64,000 nucleotides of DNA from contig JAFZKY010000021.1 in NCBI GenBank assembly GCA_017551725.1, forward strand, positions 21,010 to 85,009. Direction: 5' to 3'. This DNA comes from Bacteroidales bacterium. Its GTDB lineage: Bacteria; Bacteroidota; Bacteroidia; Bacteroidales; WCHB1-69. Made by a program: the position numbers and the translations under genes. Shown here piece by piece: positions 9,437 to 18,838 of this stretch (position 1 is the first letter of the stretch; every line of letters begins with the position of its first letter). Below the pieces are notes generated by a model. The model was not told where the DNA came from. It saw only the letters and a program-made list of their open reading frames with translations, and ran no database searches.

Positions 9437-12400
9437 CTATTTGCGGACCACCTTGCGGGTGGCGATGCCGTTCTCTGTGGCGACGCGCAGGAAGTAGGTG
9501 CCCGTGGCGAACTGGCCGAGGCTGACCTCAACGGAATTGCCGTCGGCGGGTACTGTCTCCAACAACTGGCCGAAGACATTGTACACGGACACGTTCAGCA
9601 CTCTGTCGGCGCAACGCACCACACACTTGTCGGTGGTGGGGTTCGGGTAGAGTTCAATGGCAGCCTCATATCCCTGGATGCCCGACACCGTGTAAATGGC
9701 GATCTCGCTGCTCACCATACCAGCTTTCATGGCGATGGCTTTGATGGTGGTGCCACCACCCACGATGAAGGATTCGTTGTAGGCATCAGAAGTGTTGGTC
9801 GGGGTGGTGCCGTCCGTGGTGTAGTAGATGGAAGCTCCGTCGGTGGCGCAGGCGATGCTCACGCTGTGCATACCGTTGGTGAGCGGACTCACGGTGATAA
9901 CCGGAGTGGCTACTGTGTCTTGTGCGACAGTGGAGAATACAATGTCGTTGTTGCCTCTCGGTGCTAACTGGATGTTGCTGTTGTAACGCAACACAAAGCC
10001 AGTGACGTCGGCCACCTGGCCGGCAGGAATCGTCATGTCGAGGTTCTTGAACACGCTACGAACCACCATAGTGGAACCGTTCTGTTCAATATTGGCATTG
10101 CTGGGCGTTCCGTTTGTGAAGGTGGCTCCGTCGGTAAAGGTTACCTGCTGCAGTGTGACCAGACGGGATTCGAAGTTGTCGTATTGGCTGGCGATAGTGG
10201 CCACATCGGTGATGACTGGAGCCACCGCACCGGTGTTGGTGGTGGAAGCCGCGATGTTATGGGTGGGCTTCATTTCCACCAGGCCGTTGTACAGCGTGTA
10301 GGTGCCGTAGATACCGCCGCTGATGACGTCGCCCTCGGTGTAGGTGCCGTTGATGGTGTCGCCAACATCGTAGATGAGCAGACCGCCGGTGGCATCCTGG
10401 ATATAGAAGTTGGCGCCGTTTTCATACACGAAAGTCACATCTCCCGTAATCTTGTAGATTGTGTTGTTGGTGGTAGTATTGGCTGCCTTGAAGGCGGCGA
10501 TGTTGTCCACGGGCACCGGGAAGGTGTATGTGGCAGTGGCTATGCCGCTGGCTTCATGACCTGTTTGGAAAGCCTTGGCCTTCACTGTGGTGTTGGTGGA
10601 AACCGTAAACGGAGCCGTGTAATGTGTGGAAGCCGTCGTAGGCGTAGTGCCATCTGTGGTGTAATAGATGTCTGCACCTTGCGTGGGACAGGTGATGCTC
10701 ACTTGGACGGGATTATAGGAGAAACCACTGTTCGGGCTGATGACAGGCGTCTCCACCGGTGCGGGCGGAGCCGGTGCAGTGACAGTATAGGTGGCGGTTG
10801 TCGTGTTGCTCGGCAGCCAGAACATTCCATCCGCCTCTGCGGAGATGGTGTATGTGCCCGGCGTGTTCAGCACGATGGGACCGGTATAGACTTGATTGGC
10901 AGCGCCATTCAGGGAATAACTTATGAGGGCACTCGGCTCGGAGCAGGCAATGGTGACGTTGATCAGCGTGTCGCTCGTGCCGGTAGCCGGCGTGAAGGTG
11001 GGTGCCGGCAGCTTGGTCATCGCGATGAGGGCAATGTGACGTGTCATCGTGTCGCCCGTCACCGTAAGGGTGCCAAAGCCCGGATAGTTGCTGCAGTTGT
11101 ACGAAATCTGCACATTGGCAGAGTTGGTGCCTACCGGAATGGTGGCCGGTGAGAAGTTGAAGCAGGAGTTGTCACTCGTGATAGTGATGGGGGTGGTGAC
11201 AAAGGCAGAGGTAACATCAAAGGAATATCCCATAGGAATACCGGTTGGATTATACAGCACCAAGGTGTCCACCGACACAGCCAAGGCAGGTTCGTGTGCG
11301 ATGGTGTAGGTGGCTACAGCGGCGGCATCGGAAGGATTCCAGTTGGTCAGGAAAGCCTTGGCCTTGACGGTGGTGTTCGTCGTGAGGGTGAACGGGCCTG
11401 TGTACAACGTGGAAGTCTCCGTGGGTTCGGTGTTATCCAGTGTGTAGCGGATAGCGGCATTCAGATTGCTGCATGAGATGGAAACATTCACGCTGTCGGG
11501 ATAGGTGCCGTTTGCCGGTGTGATTGTCGGTACAGGAAGACTCGGCTTATGTGTGCGGAAATGCACCGTGTCGGTGGCAGGATGTGTCAGCGGCAGTGAG
11601 TCGAGGCCCACCAGGGAGACCACGGCCGTCATCCAGTTCTCCGGTAGCGGAGGTGCGATGCCATACGTGCGCAGAGCAGTCCAGGCTGCATTGTCCAGAT
11701 AGATGGGGTTGGGCATGTTCATCATAGACAGGATGTTGCATTGGATTTTCAGCAGGCCGTCGGTGCCGACCGTGAAGTTCTGGATGTCAAAGTTGATGGG
11801 CAGGGTGTCAACGGTGCGATAGACTGCACCTTCCATGGGAGCCAAAATGGTGATGGAGGGTTGCGGCGTGCCGTCCACAATGTCGGCGTTGAAACGCGGA
11901 GAGAGCTCATACGTGGTGTTGAACTTCGTGGCGATGCCGGTCATGTTGGCCACCATGCCGTTGGCGATGGTCATATCTAGTGTTTTGAAAGCGTTGTACA
12001 GTGTCATGGAGTCGCCGTTCTGCACAAATATGATGTTGGCGCCTTGATCGCCGGAGGTGTAGGTTGTGCCTTGCGGGATGGTGACATCCGTGAGGGTTAC
12101 CAAGTTGTTGGCGTAGAAATCGAAATTGCTTTTGATTTGGCTGATGGTGGCTGCCACAGGGGTTACGGTGCCGCCAGGAACTGCCGTCAGCGTGCCATTG
12201 GGGATAAATTCGGGTTGGTTCTGGTAGGTGGCGTACGTGCCGGTAAGCGTTCCCTGGAACACGTCGCCGGGTTGGAAGTTCAGACCGCCGCTCTGCTGGT
12301 ACAGGACCAGACCGCCAGTGGCGTCTTGCAGGTAGAGGTTGTTGTTGCCCTTTTGGGCTGTCACCACAACATTGCCCGTAATGTGGTACAGTTGTGTGTT

Positions 12401-13414
12401 GTCGGCGGCACCGGCCGTCTTGAAGGCGGCGATGTTGGCCACAGGCACCGGGAAGGTGTAGGTGCTGGAAACAACCGGGCTGGCGGTATAGCCGGTGGCA
12501 TACGCGATAGCCTTGATGGTGGTGGTCTGCGTCAGCGTGATGGGGGAGGAGTACAGGGTGGAGGTGTTGTCGGGCGTGCTGCCGTCAAGCGTGTAGTAGA
12601 TGCTGGCGCCGGGCGTGGTGCAGCTGAGCGTCACGCTCGTGGAAGGCGTGGTGACAACTCCGCCGGCCGGGCTGAACGTAGGTGCATTGGCCATGTTGGT
12701 GCTGGATGCAGCCACAGCGTCCGCCCACGTGGTGGCCACGCGGATGCCGTCCACCGTGATGTCCTGATTGTTGTTGTATTGGCGAAGGCATACGTAAGTA
12801 GCCGTGTTGGTTGTTGAGGTAGCCGTTGTCACAAATCCGCTGGTGGGTTGTGAGGATGGGAAATTGTCAAAAACGTATAAATTGCTATACCCCGTGGTGA
12901 AATTATGTTCGATGACGCCGAGATAGGTGTTGCCTGGCGTCACCGTCAGCATGTTCGTCGGGGTGGTGCTGTTTTGAGAAATGCCGACCTGTGTTCCGTT
13001 GGCCGAAACAAACACGCGGTCTGTGAAGCTGGTACTGCACGCACCAGAGGAATCAGCTTGTGCCAAGTGGAGGAAATATCCTGCATAGTTGGTCGTTCCA
13101 GTCTTGAACATAAAGGCCACATACAGGCTCCCTGAAGAGACCGTGCTGAACCCTTTGTCCACATCCTGACCGTTCTTGTTGACGATGGCCGCGCCGCCGA
13201 TGCCGCTGCCGGCATAGCCGCTGAAGGCCAGTCCGTCGCCCACCAGTATGGGATTTGTGGTTCCGCCGCTGTGGGCCGCCCAGCCGTTGGCGGTCAACTG
13301 GCTGCCCACCGTGTAGTTGAAATCCTCCACAAGCAGCGCCTGCGCGAACGCACTCGTGCTGAAAACCATGCAACACAGCATCAGCACAAATTGTAGAATA
13401 AACGTCTTTTTCAT
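9437..13414 (-). CDS. Large T9SS cargo protein with chitobiase-type C-terminal repeats and two OB-like domains
   Basis: A predicted 1325-residue cell-surface protein. The ATG at 13414 is chosen because it opens a clean signal peptide (MKKTFILQFVLML... ending AFAQ, about 25 residues); the frame stays open 32 codons further upstream. Order: a lectin-like N-terminal domain starting LLVEDFNYTVG (to about 240); a chitobiase/hexosaminidase C-terminal-like repeat (ASIYYTLDGSTPDN); an OB-like domain (NIAAFKTAGAADNT, YLQDATGGLVLY); three more HexC-like repeats (AAIRYTLDNTEP, ALISYSLNGAA, ADIYYTTDGTTP); a second OB-like domain (NIAAFKAANTTT, YIQDATGGLLIY); a fifth HexC repeat; and a type A T9SS sorting domain starting ELYPNPTTDKC and ending TRKVVRK. 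No catalytic domain is recognised, so adhesion or glycan binding is a guess. Confidence 0.85.
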   Translation of the reverse strand: MKKTFILQFVLMLCCMVFSTSAFAQALLVEDFNYTVGSQLTANGWAAHSGGTTNPILVGDGLAFSGYAGSGIGGAAIVNKNGQDVDKGFSTVSSGSLYVAFMFKTGTTNYAGYFLHLAQADSSGACSTSFTDRVFVSANGTQVGISQNSTTPTNMLTVTPGNTYLGVIEHNFTTGYSNLYVFDNFPSSQPTSGFVTTATSTTNTATYVCLRQYNNNQDITVDGIRVATTWADAVAASSTNMANAPTFSPAGGVVTTPSTSVTLSCTTPGASIYYTLDGSTPDNTSTLYSSPITLTQTTTIKAIAYATGYTASPVVSSTYTFPVPVANIAAFKTAGAADNTQLYHITGNVVVTAQKGNNNLYLQDATGGLVLYQQSGGLNFQPGDVFQGTLTGTYATYQNQPEFIPNGTLTAVPGGTVTPVAATISQIKSNFDFYANNLVTLTDVTIPQGTTYTSGDQGANIIFVQNGDSMTLYNAFKTLDMTIANGMVANMTGIATKFNTTYELSPRFNADIVDGTPQPSITILAPMEGAVYRTVDTLPINFDIQNFTVGTDGLLKIQCNILSMMNMPNPIYLDNAAWTALRTYGIAPPLPENWMTAVVSLVGLDSLPLTHPATDTVHFRTHKPSLPVPTITPANGTYPDSVNVSISCSNLNAAIRYTLDNTEPTETSTLYTGPFTLTTNTTVKAKAFLTNWNPSDAAAVATYTIAHEPALAVSVDTLVLYNPTGIPMGYSFDVTSAFVTTPITITSDNSCFNFSPATIPVGTNSANVQISYNCSNYPGFGTLTVTGDTMTRHIALIAMTKLPAPTFTPATGTSDTLINVTIACSEPSALISYSLNGAANQVYTGPIVLNTPGTYTISAEADGMFWLPSNTTTATYTVTAPAPPAPVETPVISPNSGFSYNPVQVSITCPTQGADIYYTTDGTTPTTASTHYTAPFTVSTNTTVKAKAFQTGHEASGIATATYTFPVPVDNIAAFKAANTTTNNTIYKITGDVTFVYENGANFYIQDATGGLLIYDVGDTINGTYTEGDVISGGIYGTYTLYNGLVEMKPTHNIAASTTNTGAVAPVITDVATIASQYDNFESRLVTLQQVTFTDGATFTNGTPSNANIEQNGSTMVVRSVFKNLDMTIPAGQVADVTGFVLRYNSNIQLAPRGNNDIVFSTVAQDTVATPVITVSPLTNGMHSVSIACATDGASIYYTTDGTTPTNTSDAYNESFIVGGGTTIKAIAMKAGMVSSEIAIYTVSGIQGYEAAIELYPNPTTDKCVVRCADRVLNVSVYNVFGQLLETVPADGNSVEVSLGQFATGTYFLRVATENGIATRKVVRK

Positions 13415-13512
13415 GTTTTTGTGTTTTAAATTAATAATGTATTGTGTCAATTTATTAATACTATCTTTAATTTTCAAAAACCAACCCTCAATCCCCAACT
13501 TCAAAGTCAAAG

Positions 13513-13566
13513 TTCATAGCTCAAAGTATAATTATTAATTGTTAATTGTAAATTATTAATTGTAAA
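13513..13566. repeat. AT-rich low-complexity intergenic repeat
   Basis: Units of ATTAATTGTTAATTGTAAAT lie beside a CAAAGTCAAAGTTCATAGC segment. Similar blocks occur at six other intergenic places in the window. Confidence 0.7.
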
Positions 13567-14790
13567 CTACTTACTCGCCTCCCTATAACTCAGCACCGCC
13601 CCTGTGTTGATGATGACGGCCATGACCGACAACACGATGGTTTCCCTCATCACACTCTCAAACTCGCTGCCTTTCAATATCACTTTCTTTATCACTTCTA
13701 TATAAAACGACATGGGATTGACATAGTTGATCTTGTGTGCCCATTCCGGCATTCCCTCGGTGGGGGTGAACACCCCGCTCAGCAGCACGAACACAATGAA
13801 GAGGAACAGCACGATGAACATGGACTGCAGCTGGTTTTCCGACACGCTGGAGATGAAGAAACCCAGTCCCAGCATGACAAACAGGTAGATGGCGGTGATG
13901 CCCAGCAGGAGGGGCAGGCTACCCTGCACCGAGATGCCGAACACGAACTTCATGATGATGAGGCCGGCGCCGAACTCCGCCATGCCGAGCAGCCAGAAGG
14001 GAATCATCTTGCCTAAAAGGAACTGCCACCGGCGGATGGGTGTGACGTTCACCTGCTCAATGGTGCCGATTTCCTTTTCACGTACCAGGTTCAATGCCGT
14101 GACGTAGCAGCCAATCAGCGTTACCAGAATCACCAGGATGCCGGGCACGATGAGGTTCTTGTAGTTCATCTGTTCATTATACCAATATATATTGGAAATG
14201 TTGATACGCACGGGTGTCTGGGGCACTACCGAGGTGGTGGGCATCACAATTGACGGGCGACGATCGTCCGAAGCGCGCGCCTTGCTCATTTCTTTCATCA
14301 TCTCCTGCTGCATCATGGCCGTTGACATGCCGGTAGGGGTATGCGATGCGGCAAAATCCTGCATGTACCCGCCGATGATTTCCTGCACGTAACCCGTGCC
14401 GATGCCCGCCTTCACACTGTTGATGGCGTTGGCTGTGACTGCAATCTGCGTGGATTCGTTTTTATACAGGGCCTCTTCAAAATGGCTCGGAAACTCGACC
14501 AACAGGTCAATCTTGTCGTGCTTCATCTTCTCATCCGCCTCTTTCTTACTGGTTAACAAACCTTTGGAAACAAAAATATTGGATGAGTTGAAACTGTGGA
14601 TGATGTCTTTGGAAATCTGCGAGCGGTCGTTGTCGATGAAGGCGATATTCAGTACCTTGATCTCATAGTCGGCGCAGAAGGGGAAGATCATGAACTCCAC
14701 CATGGGCGCCACCACCAGGATGCTCAGCAGCAGGGGATTTCGGAACACCTGTAGAAACTCTTTCTTTATCAGTATCAATATCGTCCGCAT
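13567..14790 (-). CDS. ABC-2 type transporter permease (YbhR/YhhJ-like)
   Basis: A 407-residue inner-membrane permease. One N-terminal helix (FLQVFRNPLLLSILVVAPMVEFMIF) is followed by a large periplasmic domain (about 45-210, containing VVPQTPVRINISNIYWYNEQMN) and five C-terminal helices with the ABC-2 motif NLVREKEIGTIEQVNVTPI. This layout is typical of drug or bile-salt exporters of the YbhGFSR/YhiI type. It is the last gene of a five-gene operon, two bases after the sister permease, with which it likely forms a heterodimer. The transported substrate is unknown. Confidence 0.88.
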   Translation of the reverse strand: MRTILILIKKEFLQVFRNPLLLSILVVAPMVEFMIFPFCADYEIKVLNIAFIDNDRSQISKDIIHSFNSSNIFVSKGLLTSKKEADEKMKHDKIDLLVEFPSHFEEALYKNESTQIAVTANAINSVKAGIGTGYVQEIIGGYMQDFAASHTPTGMSTAMMQQEMMKEMSKARASDDRRPSIVMPTTSVVPQTPVRINISNIYWYNEQMNYKNLIVPGILVILVTLIGCYVTALNLVREKEIGTIEQVNVTPIRRWQFLLGKMIPFWLLGMAEFGAGLIIMKFVFGISVQGSLPLLLGITAIYLFVMLGLGFFISSVSENQLQSMFIVLFLFIVFVLLSGVFTPTEGMPEWAHKINYVNPMSFYIEVIKKVILKGSEFESVMRETIVLSVMAVIINTGAVLSYREASK

Positions 14791-14792
14791 AG

Positions 14793-15899
14793 CTAATTCC
14801 GTTTATCCAATCGTGAAATACTGAATATAATGAAGACCACCGCCATCCCAAACAATATTGCCAGATATAGCCAGATGTCGAAGAATCCGGACCCTTTGAT
14901 CATCACATCCTTGATGGCCATGATGAACCATTTGGCCGGGAAGATGTTGGCCAGCACCTGGAACACCATCGGCATGCTGTTCAGCGGGAACAGGAAGCCC
15001 GACAGGAGCACCGTGGGGAGGAACAGCCCCATCATGGTGATCATCATGGCGTCCACCTGCGTGCGGCTGATGGAGGAGATGAGCATACCGAACGAGGCCG
15101 CCGTGAGCATGAAGATGATGCAGAGGAACAACAACATCAGCAGACTGCCGTTGATCGGCATCTTGAACACTGTGACGCTGATGACCAGAATCGCAATCGT
15201 ACTGATGAAGGAGATAATCATATAGGGAATAACCTTGCCTATGATGATATACAGTTTTTTCACCGGTGTGATCAGCAACATGCGCATGGTGCCCGTCTCC
15301 TTTTCACGGGCTAGCGTGATGGAACTCAAAAGGGCCGTCACCAGCACCATAATCAGCGTGATGATGCCCGGCACGAACATATAGACGCTGTTCGATTCAG
15401 GATTGTACAGCATCTTCACCGTGATGTCGAACGAGGAGGTGCTCTTGGTGATCTGGTCGTTGTAGTCGGATGCATACCCCTGCACCACCGCCCGTACGTA
15501 GTTGTTCAGGATCGAGGCCACGTTCAGGTCCGACACGTCGTTGATGACCTGCAAGGTGACGGTGCTCTCCTTGGAGAGCGATTCCTCGAAGTTGGGCGGT
15601 ATTATCAAGGCCAGTTTTATATCCTTGTTTTTAAAATCATTGTCAATCTCCAACTCGTTGTTGGGATAGGAGACGACTTGGAAATAGCCGGAGGCGGACA
15701 GCCGGTCAACCAGAGCTTTGGACTGAGTGTCCATCGATTGGTCCAGGACGGAGATTTTCGCGTTGCGGATGTCGGTGCTGATGGTGAAACCGAAGAGGAG
15801 TACCAGGGCGATGGGCATGGCCAGCACCAGCGACAGCGTGATGGTGTCGCGGATGATGTGGATGAACTCCTTCTTCAATATCATTCTCAACTCTTTCAT
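14793..15899 (-). CDS. ABC-2 type transporter permease (YbhS-like)
   Basis: A 368-residue inner-membrane permease, paralogous to its downstream neighbour. TM1 (ITLSLVLAMPIALVLLFGFT) is followed by a periplasmic domain (DIRNAKISVLDQSMDTQ through SNSVYMFVPG) and five helices with TLAREKETGTMRMLLITPV. It lies eight bases after the ATPase at 15908-16627 in the same operon. The pair of permeases plus two ATPases plus an HlyD-type lipoprotein makes a tripartite-style exporter; the outer-membrane TolC-type partner is not encoded here. Confidence 0.88.
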   Translation of the reverse strand: MKELRMILKKEFIHIIRDTITLSLVLAMPIALVLLFGFTISTDIRNAKISVLDQSMDTQSKALVDRLSASGYFQVVSYPNNELEIDNDFKNKDIKLALIIPPNFEESLSKESTVTLQVINDVSDLNVASILNNYVRAVVQGYASDYNDQITKSTSSFDITVKMLYNPESNSVYMFVPGIITLIMVLVTALLSSITLAREKETGTMRMLLITPVKKLYIIIGKVIPYMIISFISTIAILVISVTVFKMPINGSLLMLLFLCIIFMLTAASFGMLISSISRTQVDAMMITMMGLFLPTVLLSGFLFPLNSMPMVFQVLANIFPAKWFIMAIKDVMIKGSGFFDIWLYLAILFGMAVVFIIFSISRLDKRN

Positions 15900-15907
15900 A
15901 TCCGGCC

Positions 15908-16627
15908 CTATCGTTTAACAAATTTCACAAACACATCGTTGATGGTGTCCACTCCCATCTGCTGCTTCAACTCTCCGGGTGTGCCGATGAGCTTGATTTG
16001 CCCTTCTGCCATGATGGAGATGCGGTTGCAATACTCCGCCTCGTCCATATAGTGGGTGGTCACCAGGATGGTGACGCCCTTGGACGCTGCAAGGTAAATC
16101 AGTTTCCAGAACTCGCGGCGCACGATGGGATCCACGCCGGAGGTGGGTTCGTCCAAAAAGACAATCTTCGGGCGATGGAGGATGGCAGTGGCGAAGGCCA
16201 GCTTCTGCTTCCAACCGAGGGGGATGGAATCCACCAGTGTGTTGGCCTGCTTCTCCATGTCCAACTCGCGCAAACTGTCCATAATGCGCTCTTTCAGCTC
16301 TTTGCGTGGAATCTTGTAGATAGTCCCGAACAGCTGCATGTTCTCAAACACCGTGAGATCCCCGTATAGCGAAAACTTCTGGCTCATATAGCCGATGTTG
16401 CGCTTGATGAGTTTCGATTGCGTGCGTATGTCGTAACCGGCAATCATCGCCGTGCCCGATGTGGGCAGCAGCAAGCCGCTCATCATCTTGATGGCCGTGG
16501 TCTTGCCCGCCCCGTTGGCCCCCAGGAAGCCGAAAATCTCCCCTTCCCGCACCTCGAAACAGATGTGGTCAACAGCGGTGAAATCACCGAATTGCTTGGT
16601 CAGTTGGTTGGCTTCTATGCTGTACAT
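15908..16627 (-). CDS. ABC exporter ATP-binding protein, second ATPase of the operon
   Basis: A 239-residue nucleotide-binding subunit. Walker A is GANGAGKT near residue 38, Walker B FLDEPTSGVDP, and the switch His lies in VTTHYMDEA. The signature position reads IPLGWKQKL instead of a canonical LSGGQ; this degenerate form is seen in one half of double-ATPase exporters. In E. coli YbhF two such domains are fused in one chain, whereas here they are separate genes, with a 114-base repeat-filled gap after the other ATPase. Confidence 0.87.
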   Translation of the reverse strand: MYSIEANQLTKQFGDFTAVDHICFEVREGEIFGFLGANGAGKTTAIKMMSGLLLPTSGTAMIAGYDIRTQSKLIKRNIGYMSQKFSLYGDLTVFENMQLFGTIYKIPRKELKERIMDSLRELDMEKQANTLVDSIPLGWKQKLAFATAILHRPKIVFLDEPTSGVDPIVRREFWKLIYLAASKGVTILVTTHYMDEAEYCNRISIMAEGQIKLIGTPGELKQQMGVDTINDVFVKFVKR

Positions 16628-16631
16628 GCCG

Positions 16632-16745
16632 GGTTAGTAGTCAGGGGTCAGTAGTCAGGGGTTAGGGGTCAGTATTTAGTGATTAGTAGTTGTTGTTTTA
16701 ATATTTCTAACTATTAATTGTAAACTATTAATTGTTAATTGTTAA
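16632..16745. repeat. Low-complexity repeat block inside the exporter operon
   Basis: GTCAGTAGTCAGGGGT-type units are followed by repeats of AACTATTAATTGTAAACTAT and TTAATTG. The block fills the gap between the two ATPase genes. Confidence 0.7.
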
Positions 16746-17662
16746 TTGTTTCTTTGCACTATCTCAATAAAGCAGTCCTCCACAGAGGGTTGGATGGCTT
16801 GGATTTCGCCGTGCGACTGGTTGTGTTCCGCCAGAAACTGTTTGAAAGCGGGCATGGCGGTGTCCATATCTTCGTAGAAAGCAATGTGGCAGTGTTCCCC
16901 GTATGGGTAGTAGTTGCAATCAAGCGGGCACTTCTCCAGCACCTGCATCAGGGAGAAGATGTCATCGCTCTGGAAGGTGTATAGTTTACCTTTGAATTGG
17001 TCAATGATGGTTTGTGGCGGATTTACGCCTATGATTTTTCCGTTCTGTATCAGGGCGATGCGGTCGCAGCGGGTGGCCTCGTCCATATAGGGCGTGGACA
17101 CCATGACGGTTATATTCTGGCTGCGGATGGATTTGAGAATGTCCCAGAACTCCTTGCGGGATACAGGATCCACGCCCGTCGTGGGCTCGTCGAGGAAGAG
17201 GACGCGTGGACGGTGGATGAGGGCGCAGCAGAGGGCCAGTTTCTGCTTCATGCCACCGGACAACTTGCCCGCCTTGCGGTCCTTGAACGGGGAAATCTGC
17301 TTCCAAATGGGCTCGATGAGTGCCATGTTCTCCTCAATGCTGCTCTTGTACATCACCGCGAAGAAATCCAGGTTCTCCTGCACGCTGAGGTCGGGGTAGA
17401 GCGAGAAGGTGCCGGGTAAGTAGCCGATAACCTGACGCACGGACTTGTAGTCGCGGATGACATCCATCCCGAAGAGGCTGATTTCGCCCCCGTCGGGAAG
17501 CAGCAGGGTGGTGAGAATGTTGAACAATGAGGACTTGCCCGCACCGTCAGGGCCTACCAGACCGAAGACCTCACCCTCCTCCACCTCAAGGGTGATATCC
17601 TTGAGGGCGGCGGTCTTGCCGTCGTATGTCTTGTTGACTCCGCGAATGTTGATGGCGCTCAC
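16742..17662 (-). CDS. ABC exporter ATP-binding protein, first ATPase of the operon
   Basis: A 306-residue ATPase. Walker A is GPDGAGKS near residue 37, signature KLSGGMKQKLALCCAL, Walker B FLDEPTTGVDP. The switch position reads VSTPYMDEA, with Pro where His is usual. About 75 residues follow the ATPase core (from NPPQTIIDQFKGKLY), as in CcmA/YbhF-type subunits. With the next ATPase carrying a good switch His but a poor signature, the two look like a complementary pair with one or two unequal ATP sites. This is inference from the motifs. Confidence 0.87.
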   Translation of the reverse strand: MSAINIRGVNKTYDGKTAALKDITLEVEEGEVFGLVGPDGAGKSSLFNILTTLLLPDGGEISLFGMDVIRDYKSVRQVIGYLPGTFSLYPDLSVQENLDFFAVMYKSSIEENMALIEPIWKQISPFKDRKAGKLSGGMKQKLALCCALIHRPRVLFLDEPTTGVDPVSRKEFWDILKSIRSQNITVMVSTPYMDEATRCDRIALIQNGKIIGVNPPQTIIDQFKGKLYTFQSDDIFSLMQVLEKCPLDCNYYPYGEHCHIAFYEDMDTAMPAFKQFLAEHNQSHGEIQAIQPSVEDCFIEIVQRNN

Positions 17663-17701
17663 TGGTTGTTGAATTGTTTAATTGTTGAATGGTTGGATTG
17701 T

Positions 17702-18640
17702 TTATTTGAAAACCACGTCGCCGGGCATGCCGATTTTGGCGGAGCCGTCATTCTTGAAACTGACCTTCACCGCATACACGAGGTTGACGCGCTCGTTCTT
17801 GGTCTGGATCATCTTGGGGGTGAATTCCGCTTTGGGTGAAATCCAGGTCACCGTGCCGTCCAGCTTGATTGCCTTGCCGTCCTTGTTGTCCAGACGGACG
17901 ATGGCCTTTTGCCCTAATTTTACAGATGCCAGCGCATCCTCCGTGATATAGACTTTGATGAACATGTTGGTCAGGTCGGCCATCTTGAACAGCGGTTTGC
18001 CCTGGTAGGCCAACTCGTTCTCCTCGATGTATTTGTTGATGATGGTGCCCGTGATGGGGGCTTTGATCTTGCAACTCTCCATCACATGGCGCAGCTGTTG
18101 CAGCTGGAAGCGCATGGCCTCAACCTCCTCCAGCAACGACTGGTCTTGGGTGGAGAGTGTGGAGCGGGTGGCGGCCATCTGGCTCTTGGTGATGTTGATT
18201 TCGGCTTGGATGTCATCCATCTGCTTGGTGGAGGCGGCGTTGGCCTCGATGAGGTTGTGTACGCGCTGCTTCTCCTTGTTGAGGGTGGCCAGTTTGTCTT
18301 CTAGCACCTTGATTTGGGAAGTGGCGTTCGGGCGGCGGGCCAGCACGGCATTGATGGAGGCTTCCAATTGCTTGATTTGCAGATAGGTCTGCATGGTGTC
18401 AATGCAGCCCAGCGTTTGGCCGGCCTCATACGCCTGTCCTTCCTCTATGTTGAAGGTCAGCATCTTGCCATTGCTTTCCGAGGAAACGGTGATTTCCGTC
18501 GCCTCGCAAACGCCGTAGGCATCGGCGTCGCCCTTGTTCTTTTTGCAACTCGTTCCTGACAATAGCAAACCGGCGAGCAGCACGAGGATGCCCAATTTCA
18601 ACGATTTTGGCGCGAAGCCTGTTCCTTGTATTATGTTCAT
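17702..18640 (-). CDS. HlyD/YbhG-family membrane fusion lipoprotein
   Basis: A 312-residue periplasmic adaptor. The N-terminus has a hydrophobic segment ending in lipobox-like LLLSGTSC (Cys about 32), so it is probably anchored as a lipoprotein. A short lipoyl half-motif (EITVSSESNGKMLTFNIEEGQAYE) leads into a long coiled-coil hairpin (about 90-190), then the second lipoyl half (CKIKAPITGTIINKYIEENE) and beta-barrel strands ending KIGMPGDVVFK. It is first in the exporter operon and would link the permease pair to an outer-membrane channel encoded elsewhere. Confidence 0.88.
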   Translation of the reverse strand: MNIIQGTGFAPKSLKLGILVLLAGLLLSGTSCKKNKGDADAYGVCEATEITVSSESNGKMLTFNIEEGQAYEAGQTLGCIDTMQTYLQIKQLEASINAVLARRPNATSQIKVLEDKLATLNKEKQRVHNLIEANAASTKQMDDIQAEINITKSQMAATRSTLSTQDQSLLEEVEAMRFQLQQLRHVMESCKIKAPITGTIINKYIEENELAYQGKPLFKMADLTNMFIKVYITEDALASVKLGQKAIVRLDNKDGKAIKLDGTVTWISPKAEFTPKMIQTKNERVNLVYAVKVSFKNDGSAKIGMPGDVVFK

Positions 18641-18690
18641 CGTTTGTAAAATTTATTCAATACTTTAATTCACAACACTTTGAAAAAAGC

Positions 18691-18722
18691 CAAAGATACT
18701 CATTATAAGAGTGGCAAAGGTA
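18691..18722 (-). promoter_or_regulatory. Promoter(s) of the ABC exporter operon
   Basis: Two minus-strand -7 candidates: TATCTTTG at 18691-18698 and TACCTTTG at 18715-18722. The TTTG of the second could also act as the -33 box of the first. Confidence 0.55.
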
Positions 18723-18812
18723 TATTTTTTTTTGATATAAACAAAACATTGTTGATAGAATACTCTGGGTAATATTTGCCATCAGATGTTTCGGGATTTG
18801 CAAATTTAATTG

Positions 18813-18820
18813 TATCTTTG
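18813..18820 (+). promoter_or_regulatory. -7 box for dnaX
   Basis: TATCTTTG lies 18 bases before the ATG at 18839, so the leader would be only about ten bases. Confidence 0.6.
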
Positions 18821-18838
18821 CCGCTCATAAAGATAAGA

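Noticed and set aside
13567-18640. The ABC exporter operon as an antibiotic biosynthesis cluster
   Set aside because: Only exporter genes are present; there are no biosynthetic, precursor-peptide or modifying-enzyme genes around it.
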